In this document: positions 9,366-22,481 of the stretch, piece by piece
Numbering within the stretch: the first letter of the stretch is position 1
Layout of the letters: every line of letters begins with the position of its first letter
Translations under genes and position numbers: made by a program
From: Trichosphaerium sp. ATCC 40318
Taxonomy: Eukaryota; Discosea; Flabellinia; Trichosidae
Direction of reading: 5' to 3'
Assembly (NCBI GenBank): GCA_038496445.1
Contig: JALMLS010000578.1
Location: forward strand, 186,001-250,000
Length of the DNA: 64,000 nucleotides
Notes under the pieces: generated by a model
Database searches by the model: none
Seen by the model: only the letters and a program-made list of their open reading frames with translations
Told to the model about the DNA's origin: nothing

Positions 9366-12300
9366 TTAGTTTATTGATATCCGTGTATCTTTAATAGTCT
9401 GAATATTCCATGAATTATCAAGTTTATCAGTAGCAAATTGTGATCCTATTGCAGATATTGATAGTGGCTTATCAATGATATATTTATTAGCTACTTCTTT
9501 AAGATTGTCTACTGTTGTGTCCATAATACGTTTTCTGTATCTATTTTTGAAAAAAAAATTAACTTCAAATGCGTGACCAAGGCATCTAGTACGTACTGTT
9601 TCTGTAATTCCCATGTCCATTTATTGTAGTAGTCCTGATGACCAACTTCACAAGGTTGTAATGGAGCATTAAGGTCAGCAAAGATGCCAAACTTGGCTTC
9701 TCTCAAATTCTAAAAATCAATTAATAATTTGTAATGATTTGTTTTTACTCACCTCTTTGGATAAGCTTCTGTCCTTTTGTAGCCATTTTGAAGCGCCCTC
9801 GAAAACCTTTATTGTTTCTTCAATATGAGGATCACGATAAGAAAAGAAGCAGAGGTGTCCTGTATTAGCATGAATACCAGAACCATATGCACCTTCTTTT
9901 TCTCTAATTTGTTTATGAAGATAATCGTTACTCATTATTTCCTAAAGAAAACACGTGAATTCAATGAAAACAACACAATGTCACGTTGTAATAATAAATC
10001 TGATTCTAGGTATTTGTAATTGTTACGTACTGTTAGTACATGAAGCTTAGGAGAATCCGGATGTTCAAGAGGAGGTGGACAAGGAATAGCAGCAGCAATA
10101 TAATTTACATCAGAGTTAGGCACAGACATGAATGTTTTTTCAAGTTTCTTTGGTTGTATCGTTACAAGTGAAGATAAATCAGCAGGCTTGTACGTTGCTA
10201 ATAGCAAGAACAAAAAAGTAAGTCAACGAGAATAAAAAACATTATGACGAAAAAAAGTACTGCTTTTTTTAGCTTTTGTACTTACGTTTAACCTTGCCAA
10301 AGTATGTTTTAGCTATAAAGTTCTTAAGTTGCTTCTCTGTTTGATTACGAATTTTATCTTCTGTGTTGATAGCGAATGATATTGGATTATCTAATACAAG
10401 TGTGTAAGGAGAATGCAAACATCTAAAGGAATGCAAAAAAAACCAAACTAATTTGATACCTTGGAATACGTAGCATGCAATCGTTTCTAAAGCTTTTGCT
10501 ACCTCGGTGAGTTTATCCATTTCTGCAATATCCAATAAAAAGTCATAAGCTCCCATTCCATGCCATTCATTCCTTTGAGACAGGTTATTTTGATTCAAAT
10601 GAAAACACCTTGTGCATCCAACTCAAATCGAGTTTTGTTTTACGTACTCCAGGTAATGTCTATAACCAATATTCTTAGCAGCAAGTGTACTAGCACCACC
10701 ATGACCGGACATAAGCATATCTTCAAGGTAGTCATCGATATCTAAACGGAGGAACAAATGAGACTTTCAAACTCCAAAAAAGTAACAAACATTTGTAACT
10801 GTCAACTTACTTTGTAAAATGATGGTCCTGAGTCTATCAGTATTTTTAAAATCTGCTCCCTATTAAAAGTTAGAAATCACATAACGCAACATACAAACAA
10901 AGTTATAACATACATCCGATATGAGGCCTTGCCACAAGTCAAACATTTTCTGACAATTCTTTGAAAGAGCGTAAGAACTTAGGGTTATATGAGCGTCTGT
11001 GCTGTCGATCTCTAGACAATACGAAGTCAGATAACTTGATACTAATTAACGAATATCTCAACGCACGTCCAGGGTCTCCTGCTATGCGTGCAAAAGCCTT
11101 AAATCCACCTGTGTATGTCTCAAGTGCAGAATCGAACTCAGAATGTGCTAATTTCTTTGTACCCATATCTGTGAGTGTCTAAATGCACATACGCGGTTAA
11201 CAATCATACATCAATGCAAGGAACCATAAAATATTAAAAAATTCCGACAAGGAGGAACGCCAGAGGTAGCACAACAAAAATTTGTATGAAAGTAAATTAA
11301 GCTTACCGAACAAAAGAGAGGTATGTACTTCCAGAGGTCCAGAGGTACTCTATGGATTGGTACTGATGCTGTCATATATACAATGCCATTTGTAGGTTGT
11401 GCATTCCATTGAACAGGACAACCTAAAATAAAATTAACGAGAGCGCTCGGACAAAGAGTCGAAAAAAAAACTTACGTTCAATGTTAGTGTGTTCTATTTG
11501 GTACTTTGGATAAATAATGTTTATGTCGCTTAGTTTCAAAGAAGGTAATAAATTATCATTCTGTGGCATCCGTTGATGTGCTTTTAGTGCTTTCATATTA
11601 TCAACAACACGTTTTCTTTGCTTCTTTCTCAGTTTTTTCTGAAGCTTGTCTAATCTATCTTTTTCTCTTTTTTGAATACGCTCTAATTATAATCGTTTAG
11701 ATTCTCGATATGACAAGATTTGGTTATTCTGTAATTACCTGTGTACACCTTATCAGGTGTCATGTGCATCTCAATACGATGTTTGTTTGAAACAAACCAT
11801 TTTTTGACAAGGTTTGCGTAATAATCTGGATCCGCTTCAAGTGTCTTTTTGAATGTGTCTAGATGCTTTGGTTCAAGTAAATCTATTGGATCTCCTCCAT
11901 GTATCCATCGTGGTATCAAAGCAGAAACAAGGTTGATACCATCATTACCTGCCACGTGTTTCTAAGATATTGTTAGCAAAAGTTGTTCTTTTTGCTTTTT
12001 TTCTGAGAAAAGATGCATTCGTTTTTCTCTTACCATGGAGAGTTCATTTTGATGAAGGATAGCCTTGAGTCTGGATGTATCAATACCATCTTTACTGATG
12101 TTATGAAGCTCATCACAAACAATTTGAATAACCTACAAAGCTGGAAGTCAAAAATGGAAAACTATAAATCTAAAAAGTACCTTTTCTGAGTCACGTGCTC
12201 TTACACCTTGAACACCAGCAACGAAATTAGCTTCACGTATATCACTGTTATATCCGGCATTTGCAACAAAAGAGTGACCAATGTTCGTCTCAATCAAGCG

Positions 12301-14165
12301 TCGATACCTGAGCACAAAAATATGAGTACCAAAGATGGTAAGAAACATTACTTACAATGGACTGTTAGGACCATCCATAAGCAGTATGGAAAGTATTTTA
12401 AGACCAATAAAGTCTTGAATATCGCCAGTAATATTATTTTGAAGCCAAGCAACAGCAGCTTTTGTTTGTCTATCAGGATCGCCACCAGCTTAAGAAAAAC
12501 AACATCAGTAAACACACGTTTAGTTTTTTTCTAAACTTACGTTGCGGATGACAGATGATACGCATATCACGTGCATCATCCCAACGACGTTCATTTGGTA
12601 CATCAGTCTGAGGGTCTATTTTATCAAACTTGGAATATGCGTGTTCGTCAATGAACCTACAAGCAGAGGTTAGACGCAAAACATTGATTGTTTTAAACAT
12701 AAGGTACAAAAACTTAGAATAGACACAACATACGCTAGACGTGGAGCGAGTGGTAAGTCTCCGTATGTGAATGAGTAAGTATTGGATGGGTGGTAATGAA
12801 TTTCATGAAATTGAAGGAGTTGTTGGTGTGTTAAGCCAGGAATAATATCTGGATCACCTCTAAGGAACTAGCGTTAATTTTGCTTTGGTTTATGCATTTT
12901 ATAAGCAACTTACCCACTCATGTAATGGTAAGTAGTATCATGATACATGTATTCTTGCATTTTATCACTAAAGAACACGGAAGCGTCACCCTTAAAAGAA
13001 GAATGAGTGCCAATAAAACAATGTTGGAAATAAAAATGATTTGCATCTGTGGCTTACCACTAATCCTCGCATCTCACTGTATACAATTCCTTTTGTAAGT
13101 AAAGGAGACTCTTCTACATCTGTTGGATCAACAAACTCTAAGCGATGACCTTCTTGTAAGAAATCGAGTTCCTATTCCAATCAACGTTTCCTTCAAAAAA
13201 CAAAACAAAAAAGGAAGGCGATAGTTCTATTCACCACCTACCTTCAATAGTGGAAAGTATATTGCATCAAGTATGACAGACATAAGATTATAATAATCGC
13301 TTTCATTCTGACTACTGAAAGGGTACGAGGTATAGTCAGGTCCTGTAAAAAAAATTAATAACAAACTCGACTAGCAATGACATTATTCCGAAAATAATTT
13401 GTTTAAGGCTGCGTGTAGGTACCTGTCCAAGCGTTTAGGTATGTATTAAGTGATCTTTTACGCATTGGTGTCATTACATCACGTACAGGATACTTGTCAG
13501 AACCACAAAAAATCATATGTTCCAAAACCTATTTTATCAAAATTATTAGTTCGCCGATACCAGTATCCAACAAAAACGTACATGTGCAACACCATTTGAT
13601 GTGAGTGGTACAGTTTTTGTAGTCAAACTTAGAGATAGTTAGGTTCAAAGCAAGGCAACCAGAAAGTGTCAAAAATCAAAAACTTTTGATTAACGCCATA
13701 AGTTTGATAATACGCGTTAATACGCACCAGAATACATTGTCCATATTATCGTTTTCAATATGAAGGTGTTTAGCGCCTGTTTTCTTATGCTCCAAACTCC
13801 AAGCAATCATACCAGAGCGCTCTGGTATATCTCGGCGATCCTAAGGTAGTTTGTGAAAAATACGCAGTACATTGAAGCTTACTGTTACAATGAAACCTTC
13901 AACTTCATCTCCTACTTTATACGCCAGTTTGACGCGATCTATAATAGAATTGGCGCGTTTAGCTCATTTCTTACGCACCTTTTCCCCGTTTCTCACCAGC
14001 GCGCTCAGTTGGCTCTATTACGCCTGCTCTAGCTGTACCAGGTCTAGCATAAGAGTTTCTAACCAAGTCAGATAAATTGTACGTAATCTGAGTTTACCTA
14101 TGTTGGCGGTGCCTCGTTTGTGGTTGAGAGTGGCCTAAACGGGCGAGAGGCAACAACCGCAACAT
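9366..14165 (-). CDS. PITRM1: Presequence protease, M16C family (PITRM1/PreP-like)
   Basis: A many-exon gene for a zinc peptidase that degrades cleaved targeting peptides in mitochondria. The start at 14165 opens [20 protein letters not shown], rich in Arg and Leu with no acidic residue, a good mitochondrial presequence. The inverted zinc motif HxxEH is read across an intron as [14 protein letters not shown], followed by NTYLNAWT. The distal zinc-ligand region reads GIVYSEMRG. The second half keeps the family's Arg/Tyr segment as [11 protein letters not shown] followed by [10 protein letters not shown]. The C-terminus joins WELQKQ to YRKRIMDTT over an intron of about 60 nt and stops at 9366. 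Introns are short, and several contain CACGTG. All key motifs are present, so an active enzyme is expected. Exact borders of middle exons were not all fixed. Confidence 0.92.
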
Positions 14166-14484
14166 TTTGAGGTGAAAGATGAATTACGCAGTTTGACTTA
14201 TTGTACACGGGCTTTAATTTAAAAAATACACTAAAACAACACTCTCTTCTTGCTTTTTGGCAATTAGACAGAAACGAAAAAGTGTTTTAACAGTTTTACA
14301 TTACAACAGTATTTGAATGCAGCGTTTTGGTGCCTTTGGCGCCTTAGACGACTTTGATAGGCAGTTTGCGTGTGTTTGTAGGAAATGTACTTTTGCGTTT
14401 GGTTCAATGGGTGGTAGTAATAACATGATGTGTGGGTACGTGTCATTAATGGTAGTTTGGCCAATAAATGTCATTAGGGAAAAC
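14166..14484. other. Divergent intergenic region
   Basis: Separates the PITRM1-like start from the small proline-rich gene on the other strand. It is open in the plus frame from 14317, with an in-frame ATG there, so the next gene could start earlier. No other feature seen. Confidence 0.4.
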
Positions 14485-14766
14485 ATGGCTGATGGAGGAC
14501 TTTCATTCCTTCCAGCGCCTGCTGAAACCCCAGCACGTTCGTTTCTTCCAGCCCCTGCTGAAACCCCAGCGCGTTCATTCCTTCCAACTCCTGCTCAAAA
14601 AACCTCAACACGTTCGTTCCTTCCAGCCCCTGCTCACAAAACCCCAGAACCTAAAGAGCCAGAAACAGAGGAGAAAGACGACAAAAAAGATACTGAGAGC
14701 GAAACGACATTACCCAACGCACAGAGCACAGCTGACGTCGAAAATACGGACACCAAACAAACCTAA
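14485..14766 (+). CDS. Small proline-rich repeat protein
   Basis: A 93-residue reading frame from the ATG at 14485. Its first half holds four copies of a 10-13 residue unit, RSFLPAPAETPA and variants, and its second half is acidic and Lys/Glu/Thr-rich (EPETEEKDDKKD). No domain or signal peptide. A longer start at 14317 in the same frame would add 56 residues of mixed composition. It may be a disordered protein or a chance frame; the ordered repeats favour a real gene. Confidence 0.45.
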   Translation: MADGGLSFLPAPAETPARSFLPAPAETPARSFLPTPAQKTSTRSFLPAPAHKTPEPKEPETEEKDDKKDTESETTLPNAQSTADVENTDTKQT

Positions 14767-15038
14767 GCGCCTGTACAGTAATTAAATGAAAGCAGAATTC
14801 AAGCAACGTGTGAACGTGGTAGGGGGGAAAGGTAAAGGTAACCAATGGTAAAACGGTGGGTTTTAACGGTTTAGCAAGTTGCAATAGGTGTTATCGGCGA
14901 AAGCGACGGGGAACTTGGATATTGCCTTATAGGGGACCTGTTGGAAGGCGGTTACGTAGCGTTGGTTAATCGTTTTTGGAAGAAATCAGCGTTTGAAGTC
15001 GGTCATCGGTAGTCACTTAATAATCTACTCGAACGCCT

Positions 15039-16112
15039 ATGTCAAACACTACAGATGTTGTTTTACGCAACCCAGTGTTTGCTTATACCGGTACAGTTAT
15101 TTATGCCACACTGGGTGTCATATTTGTAATTGCAGAAGTTGCAAAGACTCTATTACCGCGTACAAAGGTATGGTCTACCCTAGACGTACAAAAAAGAGCT
15201 TCACTGGTCGTTTATTTCGTTAGAATCGTAGTAGAGTCTATTGGATGTATGCTACTAACAGTAGCAGGTACGCCAGCTATTTAATTTATAATAGCTTGAA
15301 ACGAAAAGCTTTTTTTATTTATACACCACGTTCTTTATTGTGCAAACATGCGCTATTTATCCGTGCGTCGGTGTGGGCTGACATGCCTTTTTGAACAACG
15401 AATCGGAGTTTTTATTAAAATTGCGCTCAAATTAGCTTCACAACCTTGCAACTGCTTAAATACGCTTTATTGTTCGCTAAAGTAACTAGTTTTTACAATG
15501 CCTTGGACGTCACTTGATGGTACTGTACCAGAGGCTTCCCATCAAATAACATTTATGGTTGGTTGCGCTTTAATGACGCTGTTCGCGTCAGAGATCATCT
15601 ACAGGCATTTCACAGGTATGAGCGATAAAATAGCTGTTGTTGCACATCATGTTCCGTCTATTATCCTGTTCGTTATTTGTATGGAGTACTATTACAGTGT
15701 TACGTACCATAAGCTTTGTTTGATCTACGGATGGTTCGCTACAACTGAATTCTTCTCAACTGGATGTTTCCTTTACAAAAGATTCTATCCAAACAACAAG
15801 CGATTAATCGCAAGATTATTCACTTTCTTAGCTTTTGAAGAGATATCACATACTGTATTACATACTGCGTTTGTATATGCTTTCTTTGGGCTGAACTGGA
15901 AAGCTAAAGATTGGGATCTATGGCAGAAAATTGTGATGCTTCTCGTCTCAACTTTTTTTGCTATAATCCAAGCTTTCTTTGATACCAAGTACTGGGCTAT
16001 TGCAAAGAAACTAAGACAAGATGCTGATGCCAGCAAACACGTTTCTGGTTTGACTAATAGTGTGTCATTATCGTCTGATTACCAGGAGCAAGGTTCTTTA
16101 GAAGAGCAGTAA
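15039..16112 (+). CDS. TLC (TRAM-LAG1-CLN8) domain membrane protein
   Basis: Two exons, 15039-15267 and 15490-16112, join in frame through a 222-nt intron (GTACGC donor, ACTAG acceptor), giving about 283 residues. The first exon has a membrane segment and the VWSTLDVQKRASLVVYFVR stretch typical of the start of a TLC domain. The second exon holds the hallmark VAHHVPSIILFVIC, with the paired His, and four or five more membrane segments, then a polar tail with EQGSLEEQ. TLC proteins act in the ER or plasma membrane, as ceramide synthases or lipid-handling proteins; this one is short, so it is nearer the TLCD group than ceramide synthase. If the first exon is not used, translation could start at 15498, but the domain would be incomplete. 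Confidence 0.75.
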
Positions 16113-16403
16113 AGTAATAACACGATACACGTCTTTTGTATTTTTTTGTAGATTAAGTAGTGTCAAGTGAGGATTCCAAGTTGCTTTGAAGTAATCTTCG
16201 CGGTGTCTGTGATGTTTAAAGTGAGATTTTTAAATCCAAGAGTTTCAGAAAGGGCTACACGTAGAGTGTACGCGTCTACGCAATCAAGAGCATTCTCAAG
16301 GCGTTTTTTGCACTTGAAAGGGCGACAGAGCGAGTACAAGCGTTACTTAACGCTAAACCAAGCTTATTTCATTTAAATTAGAGCAATATCTAGGGACCCA
16401 CTG

Positions 16404-19400
16404 ATGGACCTCAATTTTACCCTCTCTGAAGAAAGTTTGACAGCTGCAGTAAATGACAGCATTAACGAATTGTCTAAAGTAAGATAAAACATACGTTATT
16501 ATGCTAATAGACGTAGGCCATTGATGATATTGTAACTGGTGTACCTAAAAACGAGCGTAACTTTCTAAATACTGTACACGCGTTTGACGCCGCCAGAACG
16601 GCTGCATACAACAAACAGCTCCAAGCGACGTTTCTTGTACTCGTTTCTGGAGATAAACAAGTAAGAGAAGCCGCAAATGCTGGTAAAAAGAAGTACGCCG
16701 TCTTAAATCACCAGTGACGCGCTCACACAAGCATAGATACGAAGGGTTTGAAATTGGCGTATTCAGCCGCCAAGACTTATACCAGGTACAACCTACGTCC
16801 AATTACAATTGTTTAACTCAGCTGTCAACTGTTAACGTGTTTCAGGCTCTATCAGAATTCGCCGAAACATCGCCTAAACTATCTGAGGAACAACAACGCA
16901 CTCTAGACAAGTACATGCTAGACTTTAAAAGAAACGGATTAGGTAAGAAGTGTTTTTGGTTCAATCATTGATCTAAAACTATGCCCCAGCTCTGCCCAAA
17001 GCTTCACGTGAAGCAGTTCAGGCTCTAAAACGAGATATTTCTGCATTGTGCCTCGAGTATTGCCAAAACGTTTCAAACGACAAGACTGTACTATTCTTTA
17101 CAAAGGACGAGTTGGAAGGTGTACCAGGCATAGATGAACGCCTCAAAAAGGAAGAAAAAGATGGTGTGACTATGTATAAAGTCACGTAAGTGCACAAGTG
17201 TCTACTCAGTGAGTAGACAAATTCCATTAATCAAAATAATTCAGTGAAAATCTCAAACTTTTTTTTCGTTCTTCTTTTTCTGTACTTACTCGTTCACTAG
17301 AATGGCCTACACTGATATATTCCCAGTAATGCGTAATGCCAAAAAGACAGAAACGAGAAAAAAAGCTTACGAGGCGTTTGGAACCCGTTGTAAAGACAAC
17401 AATGTCGCTGTATTGAAGGACATAGTAACAAAACGTCAAGGTAAAACCTTTATTCCTTTTAAGTTTTTTTCTTCGAGAGATTATGTGACTAACGCCATTC
17501 TAGAACTTGCAGAGATTCTTGGATTTGATAGCGATGCTAGCTACCAACTAGATATCAAAATGGCTAAAACGACTGAAGGCGTTTTGTCTTTTCTTGAGAA
17601 TATGACAAAAGCTCTGGAACCATCCTTTAAAAAAGACTATGCTGACTTACTTGCTTTGAAAAAGAAGGATCACGTAAGCATAGACTCTACCAAAACGTTT
17701 ATTTTTCTCTTTAAAAAAAACACGTGAAAACTCACGTGTTTTTTAGCCTGAGGCGACTTGCTTGTATGCATATGATCGATTGTATTACCAAACAATTCAC
17801 ACTAAACAGCAGTATAGCGTTGATCATGAAGCTATAAGAGGTACCACCCTTCACACAAGGAGTTTGTTAAATCTTGTTTTTTTCTTAGTTTTTTGAATGA
17901 AAAAATATAAAACTAGTTTTGATATCACGTGTTCTTACATTGCTACTTAGAATATTTCCCGTTACCTCATGTCCTAAAAGAACTATTTAATATTTATCAA
18001 ACAATATTAAGCCTTAAATTCGTAGAAGCTAAACAAGACGACAACAATGTTTGGCACAAGGTAATATTACCTTATTGTGCTCACAGTTTTTTTAACTTAT
18101 TCTTCTCAACAGGATGTAAGAAAGTATAATGTATACGATAAAGAAACAAACGCCCACATGGGGGCATTTTACATGGACCTACACCCACGTGATGGTACGT
18201 ACTAACAACAAAAAAAAGCTACTACTTTTTTTTCTTGTTTTGTTCGCAATTTTTCTTTAACATTTGGAGTTCATAGGCAAGTTCACTCACGCTGCATGTT
18301 ATCCTATTGTTCTACCTTTTGTTGATACTTCTGGAACGCGTCATCCAGTTCATACATCTATTCTATGCAACATGACAAAACCACAAAAAGACAAACCATC
18401 CCTTCTTCTTTTCAGTGAAGTTGAAACAATTTTCCACGAGTTTGGTCACTTGATGCATTCCATTTGCTCTAAGAACTCTCATGGTCGCCTAAACTGGACT
18501 TGGTCTGCTGTAGAACAAGGTTTGTATTTTCATCATTATTAAAGCACGTGATACTCATGTGAGATTATTAGACTTCTTGGAAGTTCCGTCAATGATGTTA
18601 CAAAATTGGGTTTATGATAAATCAATCTTAAAAAAAATGAGCTGTCACTATAAGACTACTGACCCTCTACCTGATGAATTGATTAAAAAAATACAAGCTA
18701 CTAAAAATGTTCATGAAGCAACAGCATGGAGACGTACGGAAAAGAATTACAGACAACGTCCTCGATGAAAAATGATGAAAAGCTATTTTTTTTTTGAAAT
18801 TATTTGGATTTTTTTGTTTTGCTTTCTTTGTCGTATTGTTCATTAATGATTTTTTTTTTAGGTCTAATTTTTATGTCTCGGTTTGATATGGCTATACATA
18901 TGCCTGGATGTCGCGATGTAATGAAAGATCCAGAGCCAGTATGGCAGGATATAAAAAAAAAAGTAAGTTTTTGTTTCTATTTTATTTCGTTGATTGTAGT
19001 TGCTTTGTTCTCACAGTATTAGTGCTTCCCATATCTTGATGGAGATCTTAAACGAGTTTCTTATGCATCTTGGATGCATATGGCCAGCGGGTACGTATTT
19101 CTGTGATCGAGAGCCCACACAAGAGTTTTGAGAGCACTTTCATATATATATTTTTTTTTGTTGACCAAAATGTTGGTGTTGTTCCAAGTTTTTTTTTGAT
19201 TTTGTTCCCCAAGATATGATGCAGGATACTATGGTTACCTTTGGAGTGAGGTATTCGCAAAGGATTTGTTCACTCGATTCCAAAAAGAAGGTGTCTTAAA
19301 CACTAAAATTGGCAAACAATTCAGAGATGAAATATTGGCTCCTTGTGCTTTACGTGATGGAGGAGATATGTTAAAAGCATTTCTGGGCAGAGAACCAAGT

Positions 19401-19434
19401 AATGAAGCTTTTATTTCAGACATGACGTCGTAAT
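16404..19434 (+). CDS. Thimet-type oligopeptidase (peptidase family M3A)
   Basis: A gene with roughly twelve exons. Early exons give MDLNFTLSEESLTAAV, then VHAFDAARTAAYNKQLQA, KKKYEGFEIGVFSRQDLYQ, and the family's LDKYMLDFKRNG. Later come YTDIFPVMRNAKKTETRKKA, the HEXXH zinc site in TIFHEFGHLMHSI, the third ligand region DFLEVPSMMLQNWVYD, and the substrate-binding YDAGYYGYLWSEVFA. It ends FLGREPSNEAF before the stop at 19432. These are all hallmarks of thimet oligopeptidase/saccharolysin, which cuts peptides of about 6 to 17 residues. No mitochondrial presequence is visible on the first exon. An Arg-rich frame just upstream could not be spliced to it. Several introns carry CACGTG, one as a hairpin. 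Confidence 0.93.
17713..17746 (+). other. CACGTG hairpin at the 3' end of an intron
   Basis: Within the intron 17674-17746 of the oligopeptidase gene, 17715-17727 and 17732-17744 form a perfect 13-bp inverted repeat (AAAAAACACGTGA and its complement) around a 4-base loop, ending right at the AG acceptor. Confidence 0.8.
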
Positions 19435-19865
19435 AATCAAAGTAAATAAATAAACACTGTGTTCTAGACTTTTATTGTAGGCCTTGTATCAAGTAAAAAA
19501 TGCAAAAAGGTTTGAGTTTTCCTGTATTTTTCTTTGTCCCAAAAACTAAAACTGCTAACCGGTTATAGCCGTTTAGCGACCACGTCTAGGCAAGTGTGAT
19601 AACAAACACAACTAATGAAATAACAGTTGGTTGGTTTGTTGGAGTAGTTATCGGCAATTCAACATTTACGTAAATTCATTTGATCGACCTTGGTAGGATA
19701 ATAGCACGTTTATTAAAGGTTGCAGCAATCTACTTGAGACAGTCTTACATCCATTTACAACGTTTTATTAATCTTGTGGTAATCGTAATCAATGAAATGG
19801 TAGTGTTGTTGCGTGTTACAGTTGGGCATTTTGAAGAATTATTTTGTTCTTCAGTACTTTTTTGT
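19435..19865. other. Intergenic stretch with a transposon-end relic
   Basis: AATAAA-type signals follow the oligopeptidase stop. At about 19555-19595 the reverse strand reads TAGACGTGGTCGCTAAACGG then TATAACCGG, matching the left end of the element at 32017-32208. Nothing else recognised. Confidence 0.45.
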
Positions 19866-22063
19866 TTACAGGTTAAAATAGGAGTGTAGATCTCGTATTT
19901 CGGATCTATCTATACTTGTTACCATTACTACCAGTCTACCCTTACATTTCCGACATCCATATTTCCATGGTGCACTAGTATTTATTGAAACATCACAGTC
20001 TTGACACTTGACATCTCCGCTTAAAAAAAGTTGTGTTAGCAGTTTTCTTATGTGCAGACATTCTTTGTTAACATCTAGGAAAGGAACTTCTTGTTTTCGT
20101 TTTGTGGTAGTTTTGTTCATACCTTGACTCTATATTGAGTAATTTTTTATGAGCGTCACATCCAGGAAATTCTATGTGGAAACAAACAGTACAACATACT
20201 ATGCAAAGAGGATTCCTAGCATGCCTTGCCAAGTGATTTCTTTCAGCAGCAGAAATTATTCCAATAGCTCCTACAACCTCACCTGACCTACAATACCTAC
20301 ATTGATGTCTCCAGAATCCTAAACAAAACACAAAACAACGTTAGCCAAGTGTTCAAAACCATAATTTCATGTTGAAGAGAAAAAAAGTTGTTTTTTGAAC
20401 TTTTTTTCTTGAAACCTCTCGAAACTTGTATGAAAAGCACGTGCCTTTTAAACCTGTATTTGTATCGCACTTTTGACATGAAAGATACTTTGTTGTATGT
20501 ATTGGAACATGTGCGTTAAATGATGAATCCCAACGAAGGGACGTCATAAAACCATGTGTATTACATCGAGGGAACTCTGTTTTGTTGCAATCAAGACAGT
20601 GCCATAAACCTATAACCCTTTCTAAACCAGTATCGCTTACTTTCAACGGTTGACTGGATTGCATAAAGCTGTAGTTTGTTACTGAAGGCGAACGAGTTCC
20701 GCTCTTAATTACTAAGTTGGGAGAACTTGTAGGTTGCTGGGGTTTTGTCCAAGATGTGGTCGTATTGGAACGTTGTACTGATGTATGAACTACTGTTGTG
20801 TTGTATCGTACATTAGCTGTTGTGGTTGGTTGATGAGCATGTGTCCAATTCATATTTGGGCTCTGACCTCTGGTTTGAAAAACTGTTGCGTTTTGTAGTG
20901 CATTTAATAGTTGCTGTGCAGGGTTACCTTTGGAATGTTGCCATGTGTGATTTGTGGTCTGGCTTGGTTGACCATTAGCATTTTGTTGAGTTTGTGTCCA
21001 TGATGTGGCTGTAAATACAAGTTGTTGTGGTGCTTGGATAGGTGTGACGGGTATTGGCTCTGGAGGTACACAATTCACTGTTGTTGATGCAGATTTGTTT
21101 GACTTATTTAGGCGACCTTCTTCTCTAACACCAAAGTTGCCTTTGCTGTCGTATAATATCTCTTCAGCTGGATCCCAAAACAAACTTGTTTGATTGACGT
21201 TCATACTTATTGGCTGTGCTCCTCTCCATGTACACCTTTCACACAACATGAATTTACATTTGGTACAAATGAATCTATTCACTAGGTTAGTGGAGTAGTA
21301 AACAAACCAAAATGGATGGTACCTGTTGCCACCAATATGGTCTTTCCCACTAAGGCACATTAAATAGTAGCAATCGCCAGAACATGACCACTTCTTTTTC
21401 GTAACTTCTTTAAATAGTTGGTGGTGTTGGTGAGATGGGTGATATATTGTTGTTACTCGAGTGACTCTTGACCGTAAATCAGCAAGCGTCGCCTAACTCA
21501 AAGTATAAGAAGAACATCGTCACACGTTTTTGTAAAATTATCTTCGAGTAGCAAAAACAGACTACAAGGGCAAGTCAAAACTAAGCCTCGTACGTTCAAC
21601 ACTAGGGCTTCTTGTGGTGGTCCAGGTATAGGTGTTTCACGTTTCACTATTGAGCCAATATTTGCACGTGCGCAAAAACTTATATTTTGTTCAACGTTCA
21701 GCATTAACCGATGAGCTACTTGAGACGCTGTAAATACTCTTATATAAGAACCTGGTACTGTCTGTGTCCCTTTTAATTCTCCTTGATAGTACAACGAAAA
21801 CTGAACTTTAACATTATCGTTGATAGGCCTTATCAATACTTAGTACGCGAGGAACGCGATAGCGGTGTAAGAAAATGAAAAGTATTTTGTTTTTTTTTTG
21901 TCACGTGTTTTTTGTACGTACAGCGCTAGCGTTATATCACAGGGAAACAGTGACGGATGGGCTTGATTTTCTGGTTTAATATCAAAGCGCCGTATTAATA
22001 TCAATGCACCATCCCCAGATAAAACTCTTACATCGAGGACCGGCGAGAATGATGCTTTAAACA
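19866..22063 (-). CDS. Cys/His-rich protein with zinc-binding clusters and an Asn/Gln/Thr-rich middle
   Basis: A multi-exon gene. The first readable part (about 160 residues) has alternating strands such as VLDVRVLSGDGALILIRRFD and VKVQFSLYYQGEL and is not recognised. Next comes a cluster beginning HPSHQHHQLF, then WSCSGDCYYLMC and FICTKCKFMLCERC, the spacing seen in DC1/C1-like zinc fingers. A stretch of about 150 residues rich in Asn, Gln and Thr follows. Two further clusters occur near the C-terminus: HCLDCNKTEFPRCNTH, then CRYCRS, CIVCCTVCFH, and CQDCDVSIN with CRKCKG. The stop is at 19866. The 5' end is uncertain: the frame opens at 22063 without an ATG, and an earlier exon around 22130-22190 could precede it. 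Likely a zinc-binding scaffold; function unknown. Confidence 0.6.
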
Positions 22064-22481
22064 AAAAGTCGGGTAAGTTTTGGGTTTAATTTGTTACGAA
22101 AAAAAAAAATTGTCATACGATTAACACCTGGTAGCTGGACCTCTGAAACTAAACACTTCGTTAATGCTAACCACTAAAAGCATAGTGTAACGAACAAAAG
22201 AACCAATACACTGTATGTGATGCCATAGTACTACAAAACGACAGAATAATCGAAAACAGACTCGATCGGTGTATTGTACAAAAAGGTAAACTTGACTTAT
22301 TAGGCTTATTTGACTTATTTGACTGTATATTCCGTATTTGGAATCCGTTGTGTCTTGCAAGGTTTGTGTTACGCTAGTTTATGATTAGTTTAAGCGTACT
22401 GACTACTTTGTAGCTCTGAAAACACTATTTGTTTAATAAACTTTGTCAACAGAAGCTAGAACGCTTGTATCGTAGCCCACC

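Noticed and set aside
16167-16376. Arg-rich frame as a mitochondrial-presequence exon of the M3 peptidase
   Set aside because: Every donor/acceptor pair I tried runs into a stop before the ATG at 16404.
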